Shown here: one piece after another, positions 24,984 to 36,744 of the stretch
How the letters are laid out: the number at the start of each line of letters is the position of its first letter
Numbering within the stretch: position 1 is the first letter of the stretch
NCBI GenBank assembly: GCA_034387635.1
Contig: JAOANU010000019.1
Location: 1-64,000, forward strand
Origin: Rhodosporidiobolus odoratus
Lineage: Eukaryota > Basidiomycota > Microbotryomycetes > Sporidiobolales > Sporidiobolaceae
Direction: 5' to 3'
DNA length: 64,000 nucleotides
Notes under the pieces: model-generated
Seen by the model: only the letters and a program-made list of their open reading frames with translations
Databases searched by the model: none
Told to the model about the DNA's origin: nothing
Made by a program: the position numbers and the translations under genes

Positions 24984-25305
24984 TCAGCGGAGATAAGGCG
25001 CCTCGAACCAGCTTGTGGCGAGGACAGGGGTTGGAAGCACAATCCCTACGGCCTGTGTGAGCTTGGCAGAACTGGCGAGTCTGTAGCTGGCGAGATCAAG
25101 CTTATCGAAGCGAGTTGAGAAGGTCAAAAGGGCGCGGCCGAAGAGAGAAGTTGGGCGGACGGGTTCAGGTGCGCCGTTTTGGGTGAGCTGTTTTTGCGGC
25201 GAGCCGGAATGGCATGACGTAGCTGACAATCAGTCGCTAGTCAACGGAGAGAAGAGCAGAGATCCCAGAGTTGAGTAAGGAAGTACCTGGGAAACTTGAG
25301 GTCAT
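24984..25305 (-). CDS. Small hypothetical protein (candidate)
   Basis: A possible 87-residue product from two exons. MTSSFPA comes from 25305-25287, a 63-nt intron follows (GTACTT...TTGTCAG), and the second exon runs from 25223 to the stop at 24984, ending TPVLATSWFEAPYLR. No family is recognised. The second exon lies inside the inverted duplication. The copy at 46.0-46.2 kb keeps the frame with several substitutions but lacks the first exon. It sits about 350 bp upstream of the transporter start on the same strand, so it may be a leader region rather than a gene. Confidence 0.35.
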
Positions 25306-25609
25306 GCGCGCTTTTAGCTCATTCGGACCACAGTCTTGTCACGGTCGAGCAGCACTGCATTTCCACGCCAGTGACACGACAGAGTGAGGAACAAGCGCGC
25401 AAGAATGATTTGCAAAGCGTAATTATGAATGGCAAGACGACGAACACGAGGAGCTACGAGGGACTGCCGTTGACGATACAAGGAGAAGAGTACAACGAGT
25501 AAATAGAGCATGTGGAGTAGGATTATTATGTTATAAAAGCAAGAAAGCAAGAAGCAGGAACACATTGATCAGATGTGAAGACAAGGGAAGAAAAGGTCGT
25601 GATCGTCTT

Positions 25610-28600
25610 CTAAGCCTTCGTACTAGGGGGCGCAGGCGGAAGAGGCGGCAGCCCCCCACTCGGCGGCGGCATCATCGGGGCCAGATTCGGCCTCGACGGC
25701 CTGCGTAGCGGGACTTTGCCCTCGTTAGCGGTAGAGGCGCACTGGGGCGGAGGCGGAAGAGGAAGAGCACCAGAAGGCGGCGGTAGCGAAGGTGGTGGGA
25801 TGTTTTCGGCGAGGATAGAGCGACGGAGTTGAGTGCTCGGGGAATGGATGGAGGAAGTGTGCGAATTGAAGGAATGTATGGAGCGGGCTGAGGACTGCAA
25901 CGAAAGTCGCTTGGGGGAGGTACTGGCTCTGCTGCCTGACGAGCCGGAATGAGGGGGAAGGGGCAACGCCGAGGAGGGAGGAGGGGCGCGAGGAGGAAGG
26001 GACAGCGGAGCCGAGCGCGATGGGGAGGAAGATGCGCTGGCGAGGCCGGAGGTCTTGATTCGTGGCGAGATGAGGGAGTCGTGCGGTGCTGCTGATGACA
26101 CTGCTAGTGGCTCAGACCCGCTTTCTTCGTCGGAAGAGTCGGCGTCGAGGAAGGAAGAGCTGAGGGGAAGGCGACTACCCGGGCGGGAGTTGCCGGACGA
26201 AGTCGCTTCCGCCGGTGCGGGCAGATCCGAAGGTAGAGCTCCCGAAAAGCTGCCGCTGTACACGCTTGCTGCCTCGAGTGAGTACAAGGAGTAGTCGTCC
26301 TCCGCCATCGTGTCTCGTCTTGCAGAATGCATACTTCCCGCGATTGAAGGTCGACTGGCCAGGCTTGCCGTGCTCCTTCCGAGTGGCCCCGATCCGCCAG
26401 CGACTCGCCACCCTGAGCTGCCGAGCTCGAGCTTACGCTCAGCCCAGTCGGATGCGTTCGAAGAGGCTCGCGAGCGAACCGAAGCCGAGACAGTGCGGCG
26501 AGTGGCATCGAGGTCGAAATGGCCGTCAGGGTGGTCATGACCGGATGACGGCGCGTGCGAAGATGAAGAGGAAGAGCCCAGGGAGGCGGTGAAAGAGGTA
26601 GGCGAAATGGGGGAAAGGAGGGCGGGGTCGAGTCGATGCTGGAGTTGCTGAACATGCTGTTCCGCCTTCGTCCCGGACGCTTCCCCCTTCATCTCCTTCA
26701 CCGCTCCTTTCAGCATGGACATCCACTCCGTATAGACCTCGAGATCATCCATGCCTATCACCCAACCACTGCTCTTTCGTTCAGTCCTGCCACTTCCATC
26801 GGGCACAAGCGCATCAACCATGCCAGTGACCTTGATCGCGAATCCCCGTCCTCCATGCGAACGAGTCGGAGTCTCGCCATCTGCGGGAGCGCAGACGACG
26901 GTTGAGGCGGTTAGAGTTAGGCGGGAAGTTTCTCGCTCGGAGAGGGCGCGGGTTTTGTAGGAAGAAAGGGCGAACGAGGGGGCGGAAGAAGAGGTGCGGG
27001 ACAGGGAGACTAGTCGGGGACGGTAGACGAGCTTGGAGGCGCGTAGGATAGTCGTGGTGGACGTGGAGAGCTTATAGAGGTCAGCGAGGCAGCTGGAGGA
27101 TGGCAAGATGAGAAGGTCAGTCGGGAACCTCGCGGTCTCGTACTCGTGTCCGAAACGTCTGGACCGGATGCAAACAGAAAAAGACGCACACTTCCCACGC
27201 TCGGATCTGCTCCCTTCTAGCCGGCCACTTCTGCATCACTTCCTCGACCAACCTACCCTTGTCCGCCGTTCCCTCGTTATCCTTTGACACTGTCCCCCAA
27301 TCGCCCTTACTCACCTCCGGACTCCTCTTCTGCAGCACTCTCGGACTCCTTGGCGGTTTAGACTCAGCCGCCTCAAAGGGTACCGGGGCAGGAATCGCTG
27401 CTCCGACTTCTGCCTCGCTTAGGCCGAGCATTTTGGCTGCTTTCGACGTATTGCTTCGCAAAGACGGAGAGGAAGAGGATGAAGGAATGGATGTAGAAAG
27501 CTGCAGTGGAGGTGGGCGGAGAGGTCGACTTCGAGGCGCTGATGAGGAAGAATTGGATGAAAGGGATAAAGCCGGGTCGCGGTGAGGCTGTCGAGGTTGG
27601 GGGCCAAGGGTCCCGATAATCTCATCTTCGTCGTCGTCTACGAGGCCGAGTGAGCTTGTTGGAGGACCAGACGAGGGACGTGGCGAAGGTACGGGAGGAG
27701 GGAGAAGGTCTGCGCTGATTCCTAGCATCTTCGCCGCCTTTGATGTCGGCGCAGACTTGAAGAGCGCATCGTCCTGGCTAGCCTTCCGCTCCATCTCGGG
27801 ACTACGCGGAAAAAGAGACGGTGACCGTCCCGCAAAAGCGGCGAAAGTAGACGAAGGCGCAAAACGGTACGCTTCGCTCAACCCCTCTGGCGAAGCAGGC
27901 GATGCCATGTCTGGCAAGACTGAGCTGGACCGCAGCTGTTCCGTGATACTTCGAGAGCTGCTCGACCTGGACGAAGGGGAAGAAGCTGAAGTTGACCCTC
28001 CTTCGCCGATGACGCTCAACTTGCTGTCTTTTTCGCCGTGGGTCCTGCTTCGACTGCGGCCGAGACCGCCGAGACCGGAGGCAAAGGACATGAGCATGGA
28101 AGAGCGCTTGCCGGCACTGGTGGAGAGGCTGGGAGAAAGGGAAGACGATGTTGGCGAGAGTGGCGGAGGAGAGGCGACTCGAGGAGACTTTCCGTGCCCG
28201 ACGGTGGCGGAAGAAAGGGATTTATGCATGAAACCGAAAGGAGAACGAGACTGTTCCCGCGCAGTTGTGGAGGAGGAAGGGGCGTCGGGCGTAAGAGCGG
28301 GAAGGGAGGGAGAACGGTTTGGCGGCGTTCTAGGGGACATGCTCGCGGCCGAAGCGGAAACGGGTAGAGAGAGGAGATTGTTAAGGTCGGCAGAGGGCTG
28401 CTGGCGGTGGATGACAGGGATGGGTATAGGGACCAAATTAGGGGACCTCGCCGCCGACCTTCGCAGATCCGCCTCGTCCTCTTCTGCCGGTTGTCCCGCT
28501 GCGAGTTCCACTGTCACTGGAAGCAGCGCTCCCAATACAGCTTGATCCTCATCATCCAGTGCTGCCGAGTCAACTGCCCAGGGGTCAAGCGCGTGTGGTC

Positions 28601-29800
28601 GAGATGTACTCCTGGCGCCCGGGGGGAGAGCGGAAACGCGGGTTGAGCTGGACAGACCAGAAAGCTGCTCGAGATCTCGGGAGAATGGTGCAAAGGAAGT
28701 GATCGAGGAAGAAGAGAAGGAGAAGGATGCGGCCGCTGCGTCGAGCTGAGAGGTTTCTTCATCATCCAGGCTGAGCGCTGCCGGGGTGGTAGGAGAAATG
28801 ATGGAGGCGGGCGATGGAGGCGGAAGAGACATGCCAGGCGGAACAGGAAAGTCGAAGGCTTCGTGCAGGGTGTCGGGCCTGAGAAGGGCGCCCTTCATCG
28901 CCTTTCCACCTTCAACTGCCAAGGCAAATTGCAAAGGCGGTGGTGCCAGTCCTGGCGTGAGCGGCAAATCGTCCTCTTCTTCCCCGCCGCTCAAGCTCGT
29001 CGCTGCTGTGCTCTCCCCACTCAACGTCGAGTATCGACTCAAGGCACCATTTTGGGCGCGAGACGGAGAGGCGGAAGTAGAGGAGGTAGTTCCGCTGGTG
29101 TGCATCGACATCCGGTTCGCGACAGACGTAGACCGCGGGAGTGAGTGAGGGTCGACGCGCTGTCTGGGAGAGGTGGGCGGAGAGAGGGTAGGTGGCAAAG
29201 GAGAAGGAGCGTCGGAGTGTGGGATCTGGTCAGCTTGTGAGGTGTTCGCGGAGGAGGCTTGACTCTTCTCTGCTGTTTCGGACGTCAACGAATGAATAGG
29301 AAGGAAGCAAGAGACGGCGAAAGGGGTCAGCTCATCCACCACCCCTCTCCTGCATTAGCCCGACTAAGCATGAAAAACGTACCTCGACCGAACGCGTCCT
29401 GCTGATTCTGTTCTGAGTCCTGCAACTCTATTCCACCAAGTTGCGCAGCTCGTTCGTCCTCTTCTTCTGGCTCGTCTCCCTCTTCAATTTCAAAGCCTTC
29501 CATTCCGAATGCGAGACCCAATCCGACGCTCTTTCTCCTCCTCACCTCGCCTCGCCAGAACTCCTCTCCCTCGATTGCCTCCTTGACCGAGACGGGTCGC
29601 CGACGTGGTGGACGCTCAGGACGTGCTACTTGGCTAGACTGTGCGTGCTGCGTCGGTGGAGAAGGTGGATGAAGTAGACGAGAGAGGCGATTTGAGGAAG
29701 CGGCGGCAGGAGAACGATACAGAATGGGAGAGTCGGCATCTTGCGCAGGTTGACTTGTAGGGTGCATACAGTATCGCTGCCATGCTGGAGAGTCTGTCAT
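25610..29800 (-). CDS. Large PH-domain protein
   Basis: About 1,370 residues, three exons. Exon 1 (MTDSPAWQRYCMHPTSQ...) ends DAFGRG and splices to EKSQASSANTSQ; the second intron uses donor GTGCGTC and gives IRAWEVCLADLYKLSTS. Residues up to about 850 are Ser/Pro-rich and disordered. Two copies of a short motif, TSKAAKMLGISADLL and TSKAAKMLGLSEAEV, lie near 27.74 and 27.42 kb. The C-terminal part of exon 2 and the start of exon 3 form a PH-like fold: LVYRPRLVSLS, FALSSYKTRALSERETSRLTL, GRGFAIKVTG and the final-helix Trp in LEVYTEWMSMLKGAVKEM. The end is poly-Pro, WH2/profilin-type (PPPSLPPPSGALPLPPPP). Likely a membrane-phosphoinositide-linked scaffold; no orthologue is claimed. Confidence 0.8.
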
Positions 29801-31280
29801 TGACTGTGTGGCTATCTGTCGAAGTCGAGGAGGATGGCGCGGAGATTGGGGTGGGAGCCAAGAAGGTCAAAGCGACAATTCTGACCGAGACGAGACTGAT
29901 GCTTCTTGCTGCTGCACCTCTACTCACTCTTTGTGCAATCCAGCAAGTACAAGCAGAAGAGACAGGGTCAAGCCGGGACAGACCCACAGCAAAGACAAAG
30001 GAACAACCTTCCCGTGCTTTTTCTCTCGCATCTCGGCAGACACTCGCCCGGACACACACGGACGAACACCCCAGTCGGGTTGCACATATGAAGCAGCGAG
30101 ACCACGCCGAATAAGACACCAGCCTGAGCGCGAACGAGCGGACGAACCAGTTGCGCTGCTCGCCGACAATGTGGTCCGAGAGAGGAGAGGCTGGGCACAC
30201 GTTTGCAGGGAGCAGCGATCAGTTTGTCAGGAATGTTGCCCTGACAAACTGGCAGTTGAGGGTCGCAAAAAAAGGAAAGAGAAGAAAAAGTAAGAAGATG
30301 TATCGAAGACATTGACACCGTGCTGTCGCTTGCGTCACCTTGTCGCGACGTCGAGTAGCAAGGTTATTATCGACTTAAGCTGTGCCGGGGCATCTGACGG
30401 CGAGGGGCCGCGCTCAAGAACGACCCAAAAGATTGAAGGGGGGATGCGGCACTGCTCGTGTTAGCGAAGCGGGCGCGGTGAGACGTGTCAGCGCCCAAGC
30501 ATACCTATGGTATGCGGGGAGGTAGGGAAAGGCGTTCTGAGCTGCCATGGGTGCGGTCGTAGGAGAACGGGGAATGGGAGGAGTTGGGGGGGAGGAGGGT
30601 CGGCAGTCAATATCGTTCGTTCCGCCTCTCACACTCACCCGGGGATACGGGGGAAGTACATGGGGTCACCTCGCAGCACTATCTACGGTCCCACTGCTTC
30701 ACTCAGCCTTCGGAGTTGCCGAATCGCGCTTCGGAGGTTGTCGCCGTTGTGCAACTGATGAAGTGTCGACGAGGTCGGTAGGGGTTGTCGGCATGCGCGT
30801 TACAGTGTTCGTGGCCTGTACGCGCCCCAGATGAGTGCTGCTAGGCATCCAGCAAGCGATCTGAGAGAGTGCAGCCACGTGAGTGCGGTTCAAACCCTCG
30901 ACCGCCTCCTGCCCCTTGCTCAGACTCTTTCACGAGTGCACATTGCGCGCGGCCGACCGCTACTCACAGACACAAATGCTGGAGCTATCTCGTCGCACAT
31001 CCGGTCCCGCCTCGCCAGCGCGCGTCGCCGCTTTGTTCTCTCCAACGTCCGCTCGCTCTCCTTTGCCGAAGCTCCTCCCGGAGTCTGAACCCTCAAACGC
31101 TCTTCCCCCTCGCCCTGTCGTCTGCTCTGTTACCGCTTTCTGACCCACCGCCGCTGGTCTGCTGCCTCTTCGCCTTCGTTTCTTGAATTTATTTCGCCCA
31201 GATCCGCCTGATCCTCAAGCTTGTATCACGACTCGCCCGCTTTCGGTCCAGCCGTTACATTGATCAAAACGCATTGAAGA
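29801..31280. promoter_or_regulatory. 1.5-kb divergent intergenic region
   Basis: Separates the PH-domain gene (minus) from the DUF6534-like gene (plus). No exon-like open frame. It probably holds both promoters; no specific site could be assigned. Confidence 0.45.
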
Positions 31281-33248
31281 ATGGTGTCAGCTCCGCCTAC
31301 GTACGTCCATACCTTCCGTTGATACTCTACTGTACAACCGCCTCACTCGTATCTGTTCTCTGCAGAGTCGGCGCCGTTTTCATCGGTCTCATCTTTGCCA
31401 TCTGGCTTTCGTCCTCTGTCGTGCACCTGACTAGCGCATACCTGCGACGAACCAACGATCCAGGGCAGTGGAGGGGCGGGGTGCGTTGCGTTCTTCCTTC
31501 AAAGCGTCTGCACGGACGCTAACCCTTTCCTTTTTCCATACCGGTAGGTGGTCTTCCTGACAGCGCTCAACACAGCGCATACGGCAATCCTGTGCCACTC
31601 TTTGTACGAGTACTTGATCGTGCACTTCGGGGACGAGCCTTACCTTTCTACAGCACAATGGTCCGTATGCTTGCCAGAACCTTTCCTCTTCGCCTTGACT
31701 GACTCGAAATCCACACACAGAGACTTAGTCGCTCATTACGCCATCTTCCTTACCGTCTCCCTCTTCGTTCAACTCTACTTCGTACTCCGCATCTCAACCC
31801 TCTACGGCGGTCGACGTCGAGCCATTCTCGTAGGCGCTACTACGTTCCTCGCACTTGGTCAGACGGCGTTCGGGGTCGCTGCGACTTATAGCACGGCTCG
31901 GTTGCCCGTAACTTTGTTTGAGGCGGATTTGACAGACGAGTTGGGCTGGCAGACTATGGCGAGTTCGATTTGCGCTGTGCTTTGCGTGGGTTTGGCTTCC
32001 GATTTCTCTTAGTGACAAGCAAGAAGCGATACTGACACAGCTTACGACCCAGGACATCGTCATTTTCCTCGCCGTCTTCAAAGATATGCGTACCGCTCGT
32101 TTTGCTGTCAAGTCCGAGAGTTTCTTTGAAGTGCTTGGGCGGCTACTCATCGAGGTGCGTCTCTTCGTCCTTGTCCTGTCTTCGTCGTCTGACTTGCAGG
32201 CAACTCTACAGACCAACTTCTCTACCACCGTTGTCACCATCTTGTCCCTAGCTTTCTACCTCGCTTGGGATGCTCAAGGTCACCCCAGCGGGATCTCTCT
32301 CGTCAGTCTACACGCTCTCTACTCTTGCAGGCGCTTACTGACGAAGTCGCTGTGCAGGCCTTTGCTATAGTCATCCCCAAGCTTTACCTCATCTCAATGC
32401 TGACTTCCATCAACCGTTCGTCCTTCTACCATAGTATCCGTGTGTACCGCGCTGACTCTCTATCCCGCATAGGCGGCGCGGAGACCTCTCGATCAGGCGT
32501 CGACTCCCGCATGATCAAGCACACCTCGGTCAGTCTTCACTCTCCGTCTCCATCTTCCGTGTCAAGGCTCACTCGCCCTCCCCATTTGCGATTGCAGAGC
32601 CTTAGCGACATGTTCAAGGGTACTCCCCTGAACCGGCTGGGCGGTACCACCGTCAGCCGGATTGGACAGCCGCATCAGGTTGCTTTCGAGACGCCGATTG
32701 CGGATAGGTATGCTGCTAGTGGTGGAGGGATATCGCCGGAGGAGCCGGGATGGCTGAGAAGGGTGAGTGTGACAGGTTCTTGTGCTTTGCCCTCTCGGCC
32801 TATAGAGGTCAAGAGGGCTTAGCCAATGGCTGTGCTAAGGAGATGTCCTTTCTCCCCAATGCAGACTTTCCGAAACCCCTCCGTGCTCTTGCAACCTCCT
32901 ACCACCTCTTTCGGCAAAGACAATAGCGTCGACGCGGAGCTCAAAGACCGACCTATGACGTCCGCCTCCTTCAGTATCTACAACGACTACCTCTCCCATT
33001 CCATCCCCCTCGATGAGCGATCCTCCCTCTCTCAATCGCATTCGCAAGACTCCCACCACCCAGTCTTGCAGCAGGGGAGCTACTCGTCCTCGATCGAGCA
33101 AGCTGGACAGGCGAGTAGTCCAACGCCGAGAAAGGCGACGTTCGGAGAGGATAGAGAGGTGGCATTGGGGCATGTTGTTGCTTTGGGTGGGGGTTCGAGG
33201 GCAGCTGGCGTCGCAGGTCGACAGCCGGTTAGGTATGGCTACCTGTAG
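31281..33248 (+). CDS. DUF6534-like seven-helix membrane protein
   Basis: Resembles the basidiomycete DUF6534 family of multi-pass membrane proteins of unknown function. The first exon is MVSAPPT plus two bases. Hydrophobic segments follow in order: VGAVFIGLIFAIWLSSSVVHL, VVFLTALNTAHTAILCHSLYEYLI, SLFVQLYFVLRISTLYGGRR, AILVGATTFLALGQTAFGVAATY, and AVLCDIVIFLAVFKDMR. The last two fit family positions: TNFSTTVVTILSLAFYLAWD and AFAIVIPKLYLISMLTSIN followed by Arg. The C-terminal 250 residues are Ser-rich and cytosolic-looking. At least seven introns. Not a rhodopsin: no retinal lysine motif is visible. Confidence 0.72.
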
Positions 33249-33460
33249 GCAATTGTACATGCTCACGGTCGTAATGCCGCATTTTTCCTGCAGGCTCTGA
33301 TAGTCTTCCGAGTCTACCGTATCCCCACTCGTGTCGCACTCGTGCCGTCTTTGCCGGGGAATAAACTTGAAAATGATGAGACTTTCCGTTCCGTTCCTCC
33401 GCTCTTGCTCCGCTCTCTCTCTCGAATCCCGACTCCTGCTAGATACTGCAAGTCTGAACC

Positions 33461-35329
33461 ATGACCACACAAGTAGAACAGCGAAGACCACCCAGACAAC
33501 ATCCTCCTCCTTCGCTGTACTCGACCAGATTCAGACAGCCTCTCCCGCCCGCTTCAACAGCTCGTCATGGCCCGCATCAGGGTAGAGGGAGGTGTTCGGA
33601 CAGGGTCCAGTACGGTAATGTGAACAGCCTTGCAGCGGCTAGTGGTGCTGAGTGCGGCGATGGGCACAAGAGGACAAGGGGGGCCAGAGATAACAGTACC
33701 GACGGGGTACTAGTCGTCTCGAGCAGCTCAGGGCCTCAAAGCAGCCTGCTGACAGTTGCAACTGCTGCATCATCTGCTGGACAGGGTATGTTGATTCTCG
33801 CTCTATTCCTGGAGACTCCTCTTCTTGCTCACGCTTTTCTTCGAAGCAGCCTCGACCTCGAGCTCTCTGCTCTCTTCCACTTCTCTACCTTCGCTTCTCT
33901 CTCACCTGTCTCTCGAGACGCCATTTTCTTGCGCTTCCGCTTCTCGGTCCTCCGCGTTCGCCTTCGCAACCACCACCCCTCCAGCGTCCTCATCCTCGCC
34001 CGCCGCACCGTCGGTGTCCCCACCGTGTATCTGCCTCAAACGCTCTTCCCCTCCCTCCTCTTCCACCTCGACAGCTCACCTCCCTCCCTCACCCCAACGA
34101 CTCAAAAAGCGCAAAATCCTCCACCGCTTCTTCCGCTCCGACGCGCTCTTCTCTTCTCCCTCATCCGCCACCCCATCCTCCTCAAAGCCCCGACTCACCC
34201 AAACGTCCAGCACAAGCTCAAATAGCTGGTGGCCCAGCGTGAGCAAGAACTACGGCGAAGGTGTTGAGAGTAGGTTAGGACCGAGGGAGGAAGAATGGAC
34301 GGGTTCTTCAGTTGGCTGGTTACCGGCCTTGTCTTGGTCCTTTGCCTCTGCGCTGTCGTTCACTTCCCCTGCACCCTCTTCTCCTCCCCCTCGTCCGCCT
34401 ATGCCGAACAGGGCTGCCTCTTCCCCCGCTGCGTTGGGCCTTACTCTCTTTGAACCGCTTTCTTCCGCGTCACAGCACAGTGTACCCCAGGAGCAATCGA
34501 CCGTGCCGCTCGAAGGGCCGGCGCTCAAGCAGGTGCTGCTGAGGAATCTGAGGGCGAGGCTGGCACAGGAAGGGGGAACCAGCAAGGCGGGAGAGGCGGC
34601 GAGGAGCTTTCAGAAGTGTGTCTATCTCTCCATCGTCTTCCTACCCCTTCTTGAATGTTCGGACATGGGCTGATGTGAGATTGACATGCGCGCCACAGGT
34701 GGGTCGTCTGGAACTCCTTTTCGAAACGACAAGAACAGATCGCTCGATGCTCTTTCTCATCCTGCTCTTCCTCCTCCGAAGCGGAAGACGACGACTCCTT
34801 CAGCACGAGCACCACCGCCGAAGACACTTCAACAAGCATCTTTACCAACGCTTCCACCACTGCTAAGACGAGTGAGGACGCTTCGATGGATTGGGGCTTC
34901 GCCGGCGCGGGGGAGGACGACGACGATGAAGGAGCTGAATTGCCAATCCCGCCTGAGTTTCTCTCCGGTAACTTTGCAGCATCTCCCGAGCCACAAGACG
35001 GCGACTCGACAAATCAAGATACGGAGGGAGACGCCTTCTTCGCCCACTCACCTCTCGCCGCTTTCCTTCTCGCTCCGGATTCTGCGCCACCTCCTCTTTC
35101 TGCCGCTGGATCCGTCTCCATCCCCGTCGTCAGCGTGTCCAAGTCGACGCCTAGGAGTCTCTTGGCCGCACCAGCTTCGGCGTCAGCGCCGATGATCAGG
35201 CCTGGGATGAGGCGGACGACGAGTTTGCCGAAGGTGCCTTCGGCTTCTTCTCCTTCGCATTCTTCTTCTTCGACGTCGACGCTTGGGTGGGCGGTAGAAG
35301 GTGGGGGGGTGGTACTTTGTGAGGGGTAA
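33461..35329 (+). CDS. Ser-rich hypothetical protein
   Basis: Three exons with in-phase junctions: AGQ-ASTSSS across a 64-nt intron at 33785, and SFQK-WVVWNSFSKRQEQIARC across an intron at 34617. The predicted protein is about 550 residues and mostly disordered, with Ser, Pro and Ala runs. The only ordered-looking parts are ALKQVLLRNLRARLAQEGGTSKAGEAARSFQKWVVWNSF and an acidic helix MDWGFAGAGEDDDDEGAELPIPPEFL. No family is recognised and there is no signal peptide. Codon use and splice signals match the neighbours. Confidence 0.6.
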
Positions 35330-35584
35330 GAGAGTATAGGGAGGGAGGGAAGGAAGGGGGGGAGTCGAGGTTTTCTTCGCTTGAAGTGAAGTACATAGCT
35401 TTCTTTCTTCTGTCTCTTGTCGTATAAAGTGCTTGGGCTAGCGTAGCAATGTGATGAAGCTTTCGCTTCTATCTCAGGGATTTGAGGCGAGTCGAGTTGA
35501 TCTTTGGCCGTGACCGTCGGCGCTGTTGCATTGCATCTCAACTGCTACAGTTTTACCTCACCTTCTCCGCCAGAGTCACGTACC

Positions 35585-36362
35585 ATGCAGATCAAGATCA
35601 AGGTGTGCTGGCTCTCCCTTCGCTCTGTCGTCCTCCCGATTTCCTTCCCCTCGAACCGCTCATCCGAGGCAAAGATCCGCGATAGCTCTGCTCGCTCGCT
35701 TCGGGTCGGGTCGCTAACCTTCTTGACCGCTACAGACACTCACTGGCAAGGAGGTACGCTCTCACCCTCGTTACCTCGTGCCGAAGTAGGGGAGCTGACA
35801 CCCCGCTCCACTCGTCCATCATCCGCTTCCCGCTCTATCGGTGCGGTATGTACTGTCTCCTACTGACCGCCGTAACGCTCTATAGATCGAGCTCGATATC
35901 GAAGGAACCCACACCGTGCGCTGCCTTTTGTACCTCGCCCCTTCCCCCCTCCTCCCTCCTACTCGGAAAGCGTGCTGGACTCAGCAAGGGCTAATCGATC
36001 TATACGTTTACAGACCCAAAAGATCAAGGAGCAACTCGAGGAGAAGGAGGGTATCCCCCCTGCGCAGCAACGGTTGATCTTTTTGGGAAAGGCCATGTGC
36101 GTTTTCTCTCCCTTTTCTTCTCTTAATTGCCTGGTCGTGCTGCTCGTCCCTTTCTCGTCTTTGCACTCGTGAACCTCATACCATTCTCTGCGGTCGAGGT
36201 CTCGCTCGCCTTGTTCCCCCCGGAATGGTCGGACTAGGGCTGATCTTGTCGTTTTCACTCACTTTACTGTGCAGGCCCGACGAGAAGACTGCCCAAGAAC
36301 TCAAGGTTGAAGGAGGATCGACGTTGCACTTGGTTCTGACGCTCCGAGGGGGAAGGTGCTAG
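35585..36362 (+). CDS. RUB1: NEDD8/Rub1 ubiquitin-like modifier
   Basis: Ubiquitin-fold modifier attached to cullins. Five exons: MQIKIK, TLTGKE, IELDIEGTHT, then TQKIKEQLEEKEGIPPAQQRLIFLGKAM, then PDEKTAQELKVEGGSTLHLVLTLRGG. The mature end LTLRGG has Thr at position 72. This separates it from ubiquitin (Arg72) and matches Rub1. Only two residues (RC) follow the Gly-Gly, so processing by a Yuh1/UCHL3-type hydrolase is needed. The first exon is 18 nt. Confidence 0.92.
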
Positions 36363-36744
36363 AACAGAGACAGGAGAGGAGAGGACCGGAGTGGAGGGGA
36401 CGAAAGGGAGAAATAGTGTAGCAGGAAAAGGCCAAGGAGGGGCAGGGGGTTGCAGAGCTTTTTGGTTCAGTTTGTGCTGTCTGTCCGGTAGCCTTGGCCT
36501 AGTAGAGGTACCGGGGACAACAGACAAGAAAGGACAAGAAACGCCGCGTTGTTCCAGCTGATTTCGCCGAGCGTGTGCCCCTCGTCGCTTCGCTCGACTC
36601 GCGCTTCTGCGTCCACCCTTTGCCGGGATCCAGAGACATATACAAGGCTTCTGAACCTGTCGCAACACTGCCCGTGCGGCTCATCTCCCTGTTGCACCTG
36701 CCACCGTCATCGCCCTCACCTCGCATTAAGTTTCGCAAGCAACT
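36363..36744. other. Intergenic region between RUB1 and the acyltransferase
   Basis: 380 bp, both neighbours on the plus strand. No coding structure seen. It should hold the RUB1 3' UTR and the acyltransferase promoter. Confidence 0.4.

Larger units (their letters stand above)
23418..25213. repeat. Inverted duplication, copy A (copper transporter block)
   Basis: About 1.8 kb matching the reverse complement of 45942-47733 throughout exons, introns and about 580 bp upstream of the start codon, at roughly 93-97% by eye. One edge lies at the transporter stop codon; the other lies at CCGGAATGGC (25213). Confidence 0.9.

Noticed and set aside
27757..28545. 262-codon plus-strand frame
   Set aside because: Antisense shadow of the Ser-rich PH-domain gene; no start context, splice structure or family motif.
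30850..30920. tRNA-like T-arm (GGTTCAAACCC) near 30885
   Set aside because: No matching acceptor stem, D-arm or anticodon arm could be folded around it.
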